Assembly: GCA_003554505.1 (NCBI GenBank)
Contig: PWGS01000146.1
Span: forward strand, 1 to 7,821
Length of the DNA stretch: 7,821 nt
DNA from: Desulfonatronospira sp.
GTDB lineage: Bacteria; Desulfobacterota; Desulfovibrionia; Desulfovibrionales; Desulfonatronovibrionaceae
Reading direction: 5' to 3'
The notes under the pieces were generated by a model. The model ran no database searches and was not told the origin of the DNA. It saw nothing but the letters and a program-made list of their open reading frames with translations. Below, in pieces: positions 1 to 4,808 of this stretch. Position numbers and translations under genes: made by a program. The first letter of the stretch is position 1; every line of letters starts with the position of its first letter.

Positions 1-121
1 CCTTGATGCCTTCGCTTTCCTTTACATAATCTACCCATTCAGGGGACCAGTCCTCGAATTTCTGCAGGAAGCCGTCTTCATCTACTTCAAATGTTTTGCC
101 CTTGAATTCAACAGTTGCCAT
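1..121 (-). CDS. dsrC: DsrC/TusE-family sulfur carrier, N-terminal part (runs off left edge)
   Basis: The leftward frame from the ATG at 121-119 gives 40 residues beginning MATVEFKGKTFEVDEDGF and continuing through DWSPEWVDYVKESEGI. This is the highly conserved N-terminus of DsrC. In sulfate reducers the family protein is about 105 residues and cytoplasmic. Its flexible C-terminal arm carries two cysteines that take sulfur from DsrAB sulfite reductase as a trisulfide, which the DsrMKJOP membrane complex then reduces. That arm lies outside the window, so the catalytic cysteines cannot be checked, and the distinction from a TusE-type or cysteine-poor DsrC paralogue rests on the N-terminus alone. 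The start is secured by a perfect AGGAGG at 135-130, 8 bases upstream. The gene has its own promoter-like sequence and a leader of about 115 bases, so it is probably transcribed separately from the upstream ycaO. Confidence 0.9.
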   Translation of the reverse strand, partial: MATVEFKGKTFEVDEDGFLQKFEDWSPEWVDYVKESEGIK

Positions 122-129
122 GTTTGATA

Positions 130-135
130 CCTCCT
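130..135 (-). promoter_or_regulatory. Shine-Dalgarno of dsrC
   Basis: AGGAGG read leftwards, within AAGGAGGT, ends 8 bases before the dsrC ATG. It is one of the strongest ribosome binding sites in the window, fitting a protein that is abundant in sulfate reducers. Confidence 0.85.
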
Positions 136-155
136 TGATTGTTTTTCAGATAAAC

Positions 156-179
156 GTACGCCCTTTACTACCAGCGTAC
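156..179 (-). promoter_or_regulatory. Hairpin in the dsrC leader
   Basis: GTACGC (156-161) and GCGTAC (174-179) form a perfect 6-bp stem with a 12-base loop, 20 bases upstream of the dsrC ribosome binding site. No T-run follows it in the direction of transcription, so it does not look like a terminator. A role in mRNA stability or translation is possible but not shown. Confidence 0.4.
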
Positions 180-221
180 ATCCTGTCCTGTTGAGAATAT
201 GCAAAGCCAGTTACGGCCAGA

Positions 222-236
222 ATTGCTGAGTGCAAT
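222..236. promoter_or_regulatory. Inverted repeat at the presumed dsrC transcription start
   Basis: ATTGC-N5-GCAAT is a perfect 5+5 bp palindrome. It lies just downstream of the predicted -10 box (245-250), at about +1 to +16. It could be an operator for a dimeric regulator or a 5'-end hairpin of the mRNA. I do not recognise it as a known Rex, FNR/CRP or HcpR site. Confidence 0.35.
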
Positions 237-244
237 AGTTATAC

Positions 245-274
245 ATGATATGCTGGAGACCGCTTTTTTGTCAA
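245..274 (-). promoter_or_regulatory. Sigma70-type promoter of dsrC
   Basis: Read leftwards, TTGACA (274-269, six of six consensus) is followed after 18 bases by TATCAT (250-245, five of six). The start of transcription would fall near 237, giving a leader of about 116 bases before the ATG. It lies in the gap after ycaO, so dsrC can be expressed independently of the upstream genes. Confidence 0.65.
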
Positions 275-305
275 TGCTTTTTCTCCGGTAAAATTGCCGC
301 CAGTA

Positions 306-1586
306 TCAAGCCCTTATTTCTTCCAGGCACCTGCGGGCTTTTGTAAGTCCGGGCTCCATTTCCAGAGCCCTTTGCAGCATATCAGCAGCGGCCTGCTTGC
401 GTCCCAGTTCTTTATAGCACATTCCCAGATTATACATGTCCATGACTGAGCCGCTGTCAAGCTGCAAAGCTTTTTGAAAGTCTTGTATGGCAGGCTCATA
501 ATCCTTTTGTTTGAAATAAGCAACCCCGCGCAGGTTAAAATATTCCTTTACCCGGGGATCCAGCTCTATGGCCCGGGTCAGGTGCTCGATCGCCTCCGGC
601 CATCTGTCCAGCCTGGACAGAGAGTAGGCAAAGTAAAAGGCGCTCAGGGAGCGGGATTCGCTGTCAGGCTGCACTGTCTCGGCCCTGGCAAAATATTTTG
701 AGGCTTGTTCATGTTTTTCCTGCATCAAAAGGTTCATGCCCTGGTAAAAAGGCAGAAAAGACGCGTCCGGGTATATTTTTTTCAGCTCTTCAAGCTTGTA
801 AGCGGCTGCAACAGGGTCTTCCTCTTCCGCCAGGATGCGGCCCACGAACATCCCGATGCTGGCCCTGGGTGTTCTTTCACGAAACAGAAATCCGGGCACG
901 AAGCTGTAGTTGGTGGGGATTTCCAGATCCGGATGCATGGTGGAAACAGAATAAAGATTATACCCCATCAGGTTCAGTCCCCTGGACAGATCCATGAGTT
1001 CCTGCCCCATGTCCGGCCGGGAAATGTCCGGAAGGCTGCAAATGTCAATGACAGGTCCCCGGGTAAGCCAGCGGGTTTCTTTTAATGCGGTAAATTTAGG
1101 CAGGCCTGAAGCCTCGTAGTTGCTGCCGGAGTGAAAATCGCCGGCCAGCTGAGCCACTTCGGTGAGTGCCCTGATGGCGGCCATTTCCGGCGAGGTGGCG
1201 GTGCCGGCGGTGAAGACGATTTCGCTCAGTCCAGGAAAGGTCCGGGGGTCGTAAGCCAGGGCCCCCACTGTGGGGACCGGGTATCCCATGCTCAGGTCCT
1301 TGAGCCATACCTGGATATTGTGGCCGGCAAACCTGCTGAGCAGGTCCTTCAATACAGGGTTGACAATGGTTTCCTGGCTGATGGTGGGGGTTTCCGGATG
1401 CTGTCTGTCGACCAGGGCGCTTACGTGTCTTTCAACAAGCTCGCATGCTCCCTGGAGGATGGATTCCTCAAAGGTGTTTCCTGCGCTGCTGCCGTTGAAT
1501 TCGTTGAGTTTTTTGAACCAGTCCAGGGGAACGTACTCTATCTGCCCGGAATAAATGTTCAGGGCCGGTGTAAAGCGCCACTGCAA
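306..1586 (-). CDS. YcaO C-terminal part with TPR tail (fragment after the premature stop)
   Basis: This frame is open from just after the TAA. An automatic call would start it at TTG 1586, giving 426 residues. No Shine-Dalgarno sits at the right distance and no ATG lies nearby, so it is probably not an independent gene. Numbered from that TTG, QGACELVER (45-53) is the second and RALTEVAQ (139-146) the third YcaO ATP-binding motif. NEFNGSSAGNTFEE (28-41) and PTNYSFVPGFLF (224-235) are other conserved YcaO stretches. Residues from about 260 on are TPR-like helices, clearest at 312-345, 347-379 and 382-415, each ending in LDP, LDS or MEP. TPRs bind proteins, so this tail may recognise the substrate. 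The C-terminus (EEIRA) lacks the proline-rich PxPxP end of azoline-forming cyclodehydratases. Confidence 0.7.
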   Translation of the reverse strand: MQWRFTPALNIYSGQIEYVPLDWFKKLNEFNGSSAGNTFEESILQGACELVERHVSALVDRQHPETPTISQETIVNPVLKDLLSRFAGHNIQVWLKDLSMGYPVPTVGALAYDPRTFPGLSEIVFTAGTATSPEMAAIRALTEVAQLAGDFHSGSNYEASGLPKFTALKETRWLTRGPVIDICSLPDISRPDMGQELMDLSRGLNLMGYNLYSVSTMHPDLEIPTNYSFVPGFLFRERTPRASIGMFVGRILAEEEDPVAAAYKLEELKKIYPDASFLPFYQGMNLLMQEKHEQASKYFARAETVQPDSESRSLSAFYFAYSLSRLDRWPEAIEHLTRAIELDPRVKEYFNLRGVAYFKQKDYEPAIQDFQKALQLDSGSVMDMYNLGMCYKELGRKQAAADMLQRALEMEPGLTKARRCLEEIRA

Positions 1587-1613
1587 CAGATCCAGGGCTT
1601 CTTCAGCCTTTGT

Positions 1614-2033
1614 TTAGGAAATGTCTTCCTGCACGGATTTGATTATTTCCCCTGCGGGCAGCAGTTGCTCTCCCCATCTTGACCTGGCTTCCTTCCATGA
1701 CAGCCGGGTGAAGTTTGCGTCATTGGCGGCAAAGCTGAAAAAGGAATATCTTTCAGCCAGCTCCATCAGGGCAGAGCACTGGGCCTGGACAGGAGAGGCT
1801 CCCTTGCCCATCTGCTGGCGTTTGGGCACACCCATTTCCCTGGCTTTGACCCCGTAATAGCTGAAATAAACAGGTATGCCCAGGCGGCCGGTGTCAATGC
1901 GCCTGATTTCCTTCAAAATGGTTTGTCCGTGCCTGTTCAGGGACTGGGTGACCTTTTCCACAGTCTCAGCAGGTGTCCGGGCCTTGTCCGCTTCCCTGGT
2001 GTAGCCCTTTGGGCTGTATCCAAGTTTCATCAT
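1614..2033 (-). CDS. YcaO N-terminal fragment, 139 residues, ends at the premature TAA
   Basis: This is the part of the interrupted ycaO that would be translated normally. It begins at the ATG at 2033, with a GAAGG ribosome binding site about 10 bases upstream inside the methyltransferase gene. A second ATG follows directly. Residues 46-60 (IDTGRLGIPVYFSYY) and 72-82 (RQQMGKGASPV) are typical of the first half of YcaO domains. S87-E91-E94-R95 in SALMELAER is the first ATP/Mg-binding motif. The fragment stops about 44 residues before the second motif and so cannot form a complete ATP site alone. If produced, it is probably unstable or inactive. A two-subunit enzyme is conceivable but is not supported by any start signal on the second half. 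Confidence 0.7.
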   Translation of the reverse strand: MMKLGYSPKGYTREADKARTPAETVEKVTQSLNRHGQTILKEIRRIDTGRLGIPVYFSYYGVKAREMGVPKRQQMGKGASPVQAQCSALMELAERYSFFSFAANDANFTRLSWKEARSRWGEQLLPAGEIIKSVQEDIS

Positions 2034-2761
2034 TGCTGCCGGGCCTTCATGCGGTAAAGGGTTATACAGTGGCTTTCCTGGTCAGCATGGTCCTCTGCCG
2101 GATTGTCCCTGCACTCCAGGGTCTTGTAGCTGACCTGGAACTCTTCCTGAGCCTTTTGAAAAAACCCCGGGGCCCTGCGGGTCTTGCTGGCGGAGAGAAC
2201 TATCTCCCCATCACTGGAAGGGCCCAGGTGTTCCCGCAGAAACCTGAGCAGATGCGGATAGCTGTCTTCCATATAGAGGATTTCCGCCCCCAGAATGCAG
2301 TCGAAGCGCCTGGAAAGGTGGTCCGCTGTGAAATCCACTGCCTGCACCGAGGCATGTTCTTGAAGATTGTTGCGCAGGATATTTATCCTGGCGAACAGCA
2401 GGGCATCGGGGTTATTGTCGGTGATGAGCACTTTGTGCCCCCTGGATGCGGCTACCAGTCCGCAAAGCCCGACTCCGGCACCCAGTTCCAGTATATCCAG
2501 GGGCTTTTCAGGGGGCAGGGAACACAGGTAATAGCCAAGTATAACCGAGGCCGGCCAGATTTTGGCCCAGAAAGGCAGTTCCAGGCCGTCCCGGGCTGTT
2601 TCGGCCAGGCGGTCGATATAGGCTTCCATGTCGGCTAGCTGCAGGATATCCAGGGTAAGATCTCCTATGCGAACTGGCTCGAAAACAACACCATATTTTT
2701 CCCGGGCGCGTTCCAGAAGCTGGTCCATGTCATCTGTATGCAACAAGTCGATATCCTGCAC
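2030..2761 (-). CDS. Class I SAM-dependent methyltransferase, probable protein methyltransferase
   Basis: The protein has 243 residues and starts with GTG at 2761, supported by GGAGG at 2774-2770 with an 8-base spacer. LPFWAKIWPAS (62-72) followed by DILELGAGVGLCG (89-101) is the signature of the methyltransferase-16-like group, which includes protein-lysine and some nicotinamide or small-molecule N-methyltransferases. Motif I is the glycine-rich LELGAGVGL. D115 in VLITDNN is the acidic residue expected to hold the SAM ribose, and FDCILGAEILY (153-163) is motif IV. There is no signal peptide or membrane segment, so it is cytoplasmic. The stop overlaps the ycaO start by four bases (ATGA), which means a tightly coupled pair that probably acts on a shared substrate or pathway. 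The substrate cannot be read from the sequence. Confidence 0.85.
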   Translation of the reverse strand: MQDIDLLHTDDMDQLLERAREKYGVVFEPVRIGDLTLDILQLADMEAYIDRLAETARDGLELPFWAKIWPASVILGYYLCSLPPEKPLDILELGAGVGLCGLVAASRGHKVLITDNNPDALLFARINILRNNLQEHASVQAVDFTADHLSRRFDCILGAEILYMEDSYPHLLRFLREHLGPSSDGEIVLSASKTRRAPGFFQKAQEEFQVSYKTLECRDNPAEDHADQESHCITLYRMKARQQ

Positions 2762-2809
2762 TATGTTTTCCTCCGGATATGTGCTGGTTTATTTCAGGTA
2801 TGATTTCAT

Positions 2810-2838
2810 ACTTTATCAGTCTAGAAAAAAGGTTGCAA
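2810..2838 (-). promoter_or_regulatory. Possible promoter of the methyltransferase-ycaO operon
   Basis: Leftward TTGCAA (2838-2833), 17 bases, then TAAAGT (2815-2810): four of six consensus at each box, in an AT-rich stretch. Transcription would start about 40 bases before the GTG. Read-through from the tRNA promoter at 3147-3175 is an alternative, because no terminator is evident after the tRNAs. Confidence 0.35.
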
Positions 2839-2959
2839 CTTTTCCGTATATGATATGTAAAAAATATTTTCTGGGTGCAGAGAGGGCGCGGTTGATGGTC
2901 TGAATTGCTGCGGATTGCAGATTAAATGCAGTCTGTTGCGGTTGTTTTGCTTTAAGTTT

Positions 2960-3034
2960 TGGAGGCGGCATCCGGATTTGAACCGGAGAATGGCGGTTTT
3001 GCAGACCGCTGCCTTACCACTTGGCTATGCCGCC
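2960..3034 (-). tRNA. tRNA-Cys (anticodon GCA)
   Basis: Read leftwards, the cloverleaf is complete. The acceptor stem GGCGGCA pairs with TGCCGCC. The D arm is GCC-AAGTGGTAA-GGC. The anticodon arm is GCGGT-CTGCAAA-ACCGC, with GCA at 3002-3000. The T arm is TCCGG-TTCAAAT-CCGGA. The discriminator is T, as expected for cysteine, and CCA is encoded at 2962-2960. The gene sits 22 bases after tRNA-Gly and shares its promoter. Confidence 0.95.
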
Positions 3035-3056
3035 CGGATTTGCAATCTGATTCTGG

Positions 3057-3131
<75 letters not shown>

Positions 3132-3146
3132 CCTGAGCAGACAAAT

Positions 3147-3175
3147 CTGATAAAACACAGAATCTGAAGTGTCAA
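3147..3175 (-). promoter_or_regulatory. Sigma70-type promoter of the tRNA-Gly/tRNA-Cys operon
   Basis: Leftward TTGACA (3175-3170, six of six), a 17-base spacer, then TATCAG (3152-3147, four of six). The predicted start lies about 8 bases before the tRNA-Gly 5' end, a normal tRNA leader length. Box sequences closely resemble those of the dsrC promoter. Confidence 0.65.
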
Positions 3176-3244
3176 GAACAATTTTGGAGCAGGAAGGGGA
3201 GGCTGCTTCTGTCCGCCTGCCTGGATGATCCGTGTGCATGGATT

Positions 3245-3991
3245 TCAGGTACGGGTCTCCCGGGTGGGCTGGATAAAGTGCTCTACTCCATGAAGGCTGC
3301 GAAAACAGAGGTCGCTCTTGATGCCGGAGAAGACCTGCTGTGGCTTGAGCACTCTTGATCCGGCCAGATAGTCAATTCCCATGTGCCCCAGGCAGTAGGC
3401 CATGGGGGTACTGGGCCCCATTAGCATTTTGATGCTGCCGGGAGCGCACAGGTTCAGGATTCCGGCCAGAGAGCCGTTTAAAAGAGTAGTGGCTGTGACT
3501 GCTATCAGGTCGGCCCGGGGAAGAATTCGAGGCAGCTCTGTGGAGGGCAGGTCGAAATCCCTGGGCCTCTTTTCCAGCACCCAGAAGTTTTTGAAGGCAT
3601 TTTTTATTTTGCTGACAAAAGGAAAGTGCCCTATCACGGCCACGTTTTTTCCCTGGCCAAGTTCCAGGATAAGCTCCTGGGCCTTGGCCTGCATCCTGCT
3701 CCGGCAGGTGTTCAGAATGCAGTTCACAGCGGCCAGGGCAAAGGAGGCATCCAAAGTGTCCTGGCTCTCAAGTCCCGGCAACAGTTGATGCAGCGTCATT
3801 GGGAGGGAGGGTTCCTGACCTGTCCGGGGAACTGCCTCGTCCAGGGGAACCCTGGAACATATACCCGCCGCCTGTTGAGCCTGCACACCCACCAGACGCC
3901 GTCCCTGTACAAGTTCAGTTACAGCATTGTCCGGCCGGGTCAGGGCCTCGCCAACAACTTCGCTGATAATCTGCTGCTGAGTGATTTCCAT
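3245..3991 (-). CDS. DUF4213/DUF364 family protein (putative metal-chelation, Rossmann-like)
   Basis: The protein has 248 residues and begins MEITQQQIISEVVGEALTRP. The C-terminal half carries the DUF364 signature: VAVIGHFPFV (117-126), VLEKRPRDFDLPS (138-150), a run of alternating hydrophobics ending in TATTLLNGSL (166-175), then MGPSTPM (191-197) and IDYLAGSRV (206-214). The N-terminal 80 residues fit the DUF4213 domain usually found with it. The family is annotated as putative heavy-metal chelating, and its structure has a Rossmann-like half related to PLP-independent metal-binding folds. No reaction is established, and metals such as molybdenum or iron are only suggestions from family annotation. 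There is no signal peptide. It stands alone, divergent from dksA and upstream of the tRNAs. The ribosome binding site is weak (GGGGTG, 11 bases before the ATG). Confidence 0.8.
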   Translation of the reverse strand: MEITQQQIISEVVGEALTRPDNAVTELVQGRRLVGVQAQQAAGICSRVPLDEAVPRTGQEPSLPMTLHQLLPGLESQDTLDASFALAAVNCILNTCRSRMQAKAQELILELGQGKNVAVIGHFPFVSKIKNAFKNFWVLEKRPRDFDLPSTELPRILPRADLIAVTATTLLNGSLAGILNLCAPGSIKMLMGPSTPMAYCLGHMGIDYLAGSRVLKPQQVFSGIKSDLCFRSLHGVEHFIQPTRETRT

Positions 3992-4022
3992 ATTGTGTTC
4001 TACACCCCGGAAAAAAGTTTAA

Positions 4023-4047
4023 ATTGGCTTTTTATGGCATGGCCAAT
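4023..4047. promoter_or_regulatory. Inverted repeat at the presumed start of DUF364 transcription
   Basis: ATTGGC (4023-4028) and GCCAAT (4042-4047) form a perfect 6+6 bp inverted repeat with a 13-base centre. It lies immediately downstream of the predicted -10 box (4055-4060). It could be an operator or a 5'-UTR hairpin. It does not match a regulator site I know. Confidence 0.3.
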
Positions 4048-4054
4048 GGGAATC

Positions 4055-4083
4055 AGGATAAACAATTTTCAGGGTCTGGACAA
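4055..4083 (-). promoter_or_regulatory. Possible promoter of the DUF364 gene
   Basis: Leftward TTGTCC (4083-4078), 17 bases, TATCCT (4060-4055), four of six consensus each. It would give a leader of about 57 bases. The -35 box overlaps the left arm of the nested inverted repeat at 4080-4146. Confidence 0.3.
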
Positions 4084-4146
4084 CAAAAACAAAGGACATA
4101 TCTTTACATCTCTGGTTTTATAAGCTAAAAGATACTTTTTTGTTGT
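4080..4146. repeat. Nested inverted repeat between the divergent DUF364 and dksA genes
   Basis: The outer arms ACAACAAAAA (4080-4089) and TTTTTGTTGT (4137-4146) are perfectly complementary over 10 bp. Inside them TATCTTT (4099-4105) and AAAGATA (4128-4134) match over 7 bp, leaving a 22-base AT-rich centre. The element covers the probable dksA promoter and touches the DUF364 -35 box. It is too loose for a standard terminator, and no gene runs into it from either side. A shared regulatory site is possible. Confidence 0.4.
4103..4131 (+). promoter_or_regulatory. Possible promoter of dksA
   Basis: TTTACA (4103-4108, five of six), 17 bases, then TAAAAG (4126-4131, four of six). Transcription would start near 4138, leaving a leader of about 164 bases that contains the structured element at 4178-4275. 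Confidence 0.35.
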
Positions 4147-4177
4147 AGAGCAGCTTCAATATTCAAAACGCAGGTGC

Positions 4178-4275
4178 AGCAATGCCTGTTTTTTGCATGG
4201 AGACTGCAGGATCTCCGGCCGGGACCGGGACAGGATGCCGGTCGCCATGCTGGAAAGGGGGCATTGCTCCTTTTT
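4178..4275 (+). promoter_or_regulatory. Structured dksA leader with two competing folds (attenuator-like)
   Basis: AGCAATGCC (4178-4186) pairs perfectly over 9 bp with GGCATTGCT (4260-4268). It encloses GCATGG/CCATGC (4195-4200 with 4245-4250), GGAGA/TCTCC (4199-4203 with 4212-4216) and GACCGG/CCGGTC (4223-4228 with 4238-4243). The second and third of these share two bases and cannot both form fully. The closing arm at 4260-4268 can instead join a shorter hairpin, AAAGGGG (4254-4260) with CTCCTTT (4267-4273), with Ts to 4275. This either-or pairing resembles an antiterminator against a terminator-like hairpin. The T-run is mostly inside the stem, so termination is uncertain. I do not recognise a known riboswitch class. 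A small RNA is the main alternative. Confidence 0.4.
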
Positions 4276-4287
4276 AATCATCCAAAC

Positions 4288-4292
4288 AGGAG
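4288..4292 (+). promoter_or_regulatory. Shine-Dalgarno of dksA
   Basis: AGGAG lies 9 bases before the ATG at 4302 and 12 bases after the T-run of the leader element. It stays free in both alternative folds proposed for the leader, which favours transcriptional over translational control if the leader is regulatory. Confidence 0.6.
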
Positions 4293-4301
4293 ACCCGAGT
4301 A

Positions 4302-4664
4302 ATGAACCAGGCTGACATTGATTCTTTCAGGGAAATTCTCAAGAAAATGCGGCAGGAAATCCTGGAACAAGGCGAAGATACCCTGGAGAACATGACCGAA
4401 GAAAGGGAAATTTTCGCTGATCCTGCCGACAGGGCTTCAGCCGAGTCTGACAGGGCCTTTACCCTGCGCCTGCGGGACCGGGACCGCAAGCTGATAAAAA
4501 AGATCGACGAGGCTCTGGAGCGAATTGAGGATGGTACCTACGGAGAATGCGAAGAATGCGGGGACGATATCTCCAAGCCCAGGCTCAAGGCCAGGCCGGT
4601 AACCACCCTGTGCATCAAATGCAAGAGCAGGCAGGAGCAGCAGGAAGCCCTGCACGGTGATTAG
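4302..4664 (+). CDS. dksA: RNA polymerase-binding transcription factor DksA
   Basis: The protein has 120 residues: a long coiled-coil hairpin (about 5-75) with D40-P-A-D43-R-A45 at its tip, matching the DxxDxA motif that DksA inserts into the RNA polymerase secondary channel. A four-cysteine zinc finger follows: C83 and C86 (CEECG), then C104 and C107 (CIKCK). DksA works with ppGpp to repress stable-RNA promoters and activate amino-acid promoters during starvation. Both the acidic tip and the zinc finger are intact, so it should be functional. The length is shorter than the 151 residues of E. coli DksA but normal for desulfobacterial members. It is far longer than the roughly 70-residue TraR of plasmids, and it has a full coiled coil. 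It is transcribed alone, behind an unusual structured leader. Confidence 0.9.
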   Translation: MNQADIDSFREILKKMRQEILEQGEDTLENMTEEREIFADPADRASAESDRAFTLRLRDRDRKLIKKIDEALERIEDGTYGECEECGDDISKPRLKARPVTTLCIKCKSRQEQQEALHGD

Positions 4665-4690
4665 TCCTTTCCATCACCACCCCCTTTTTT
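4656..4690 (+). terminator. Weak terminator-like hairpin at the end of dksA
   Basis: GGTGAT (4656-4661, inside the last codons) pairs with ATCACC (4673-4678) around an 11-base loop. Six bases later comes a run of six Ts (4685-4690). The stem is short and the T-run is displaced, so termination may be partial and some transcripts could continue into the NFACT gene. Confidence 0.35.
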
Positions 4691-4750
4691 CCAGGCTTGC
4701 TCCAGGGCCTGAACAGGGATCGGTGTGCTTTGAAACGTACACGGTTATCT

Positions 4751-4778
4751 GTTTCTGCAGGCTGTTTCCAGCAGAAAC
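4751..4778 (+). promoter_or_regulatory. Hairpin upstream of the NFACT gene
   Basis: GTTTCTGC (4751-4758) and GCAGAAAC (4771-4778) form a perfect 8-bp stem with a 12-base loop that can add two more G-C pairs after one mismatch. It ends 30 bases before the start codon and is followed by ATGAGG instead of Ts, so it is not an intrinsic terminator. It may be an operator or an mRNA 5' structure. No convincing promoter was found in 4665-4808. Confidence 0.4.
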
Positions 4779-4797
4779 ATGAGGATACGTCAGGTCC

Positions 4798-4804
4798 GGT
4801 GATC
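4798..4804 (+). promoter_or_regulatory. Downstream-shifted Shine-Dalgarno of the NFACT gene
   Basis: GGTGATC matches the downstream half of the extended anti-Shine-Dalgarno complement (GGAGGTGATC) and ends only 4 bases before the ATG at 4809. That spacing is right for this register. It supports the start chosen, although no classic AGGAG is present. Confidence 0.45.
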
Positions 4805-4808
4805 TTTT

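Larger units (their letters stand above)
306..2033 (-). pseudogene. YcaO-TPR protein gene interrupted by one in-frame TAA
   Basis: Taken as a whole, 2033 to 306 is a single frame of 575 codons plus stop, broken only by the TAA at 1616-1614 (codon 140). The codons after it (TKAEEALDLLQWRFTPA) continue in the same frame into conserved YcaO sequence, so no shift is involved. YcaO proteins bind ATP and phosphorylate backbone amides, giving azolines, thioamides or related products. Some members, like this one, end in a TPR region. The three ATP-site motifs SxxxExxER, QxxxExxER and RxxxExxQ are all present, the first before and the other two after the stop. The gene starts inside the preceding methyltransferase gene (ATGA overlap), so the two are translationally coupled. 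TAA is not a selenocysteine or pyrrolysine codon. A recent nonsense mutation (for example CAA to TAA), a sequencing or assembly error, or true inactivation cannot be told apart here. Confidence 0.75.

Noticed and set aside
306..1586. C-terminal YcaO part as an independent gene starting at TTG
   Set aside because: No Shine-Dalgarno at a workable distance, similarity continues upstream of the TTG to the stop codon, and the first ATP motif would be missing.
1614..1616. Selenocysteine, pyrrolysine or frameshift explanation for the ycaO break
   Set aside because: The codon is TAA, not TGA or TAG, and the frame is identical before and after it, so no shift is needed.
1131..1682. 183-residue rightward open frame opposite ycaO
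   Set aside because: It lies antisense to conserved YcaO motifs and shows no recognisable domain.
1973..2638. 221-residue rightward open frame opposite the methyltransferase
   Set aside because: It is antisense to a gene with clear SAM-binding motifs, has no family resemblance, and no ribosome binding site was noted. It is a codon-bias shadow.
306..2761. RiPP biosynthetic cluster
   Set aside because: No precursor-peptide-like small gene, no dehydrogenase, protease or transporter in the window, and the YcaO C-terminus is TPR-like, without PxPxP.
2900..2959. Terminator after tRNA-Cys
   Set aside because: Only short repeated TGCAG-type words are present, with no stable stem followed by Ts.
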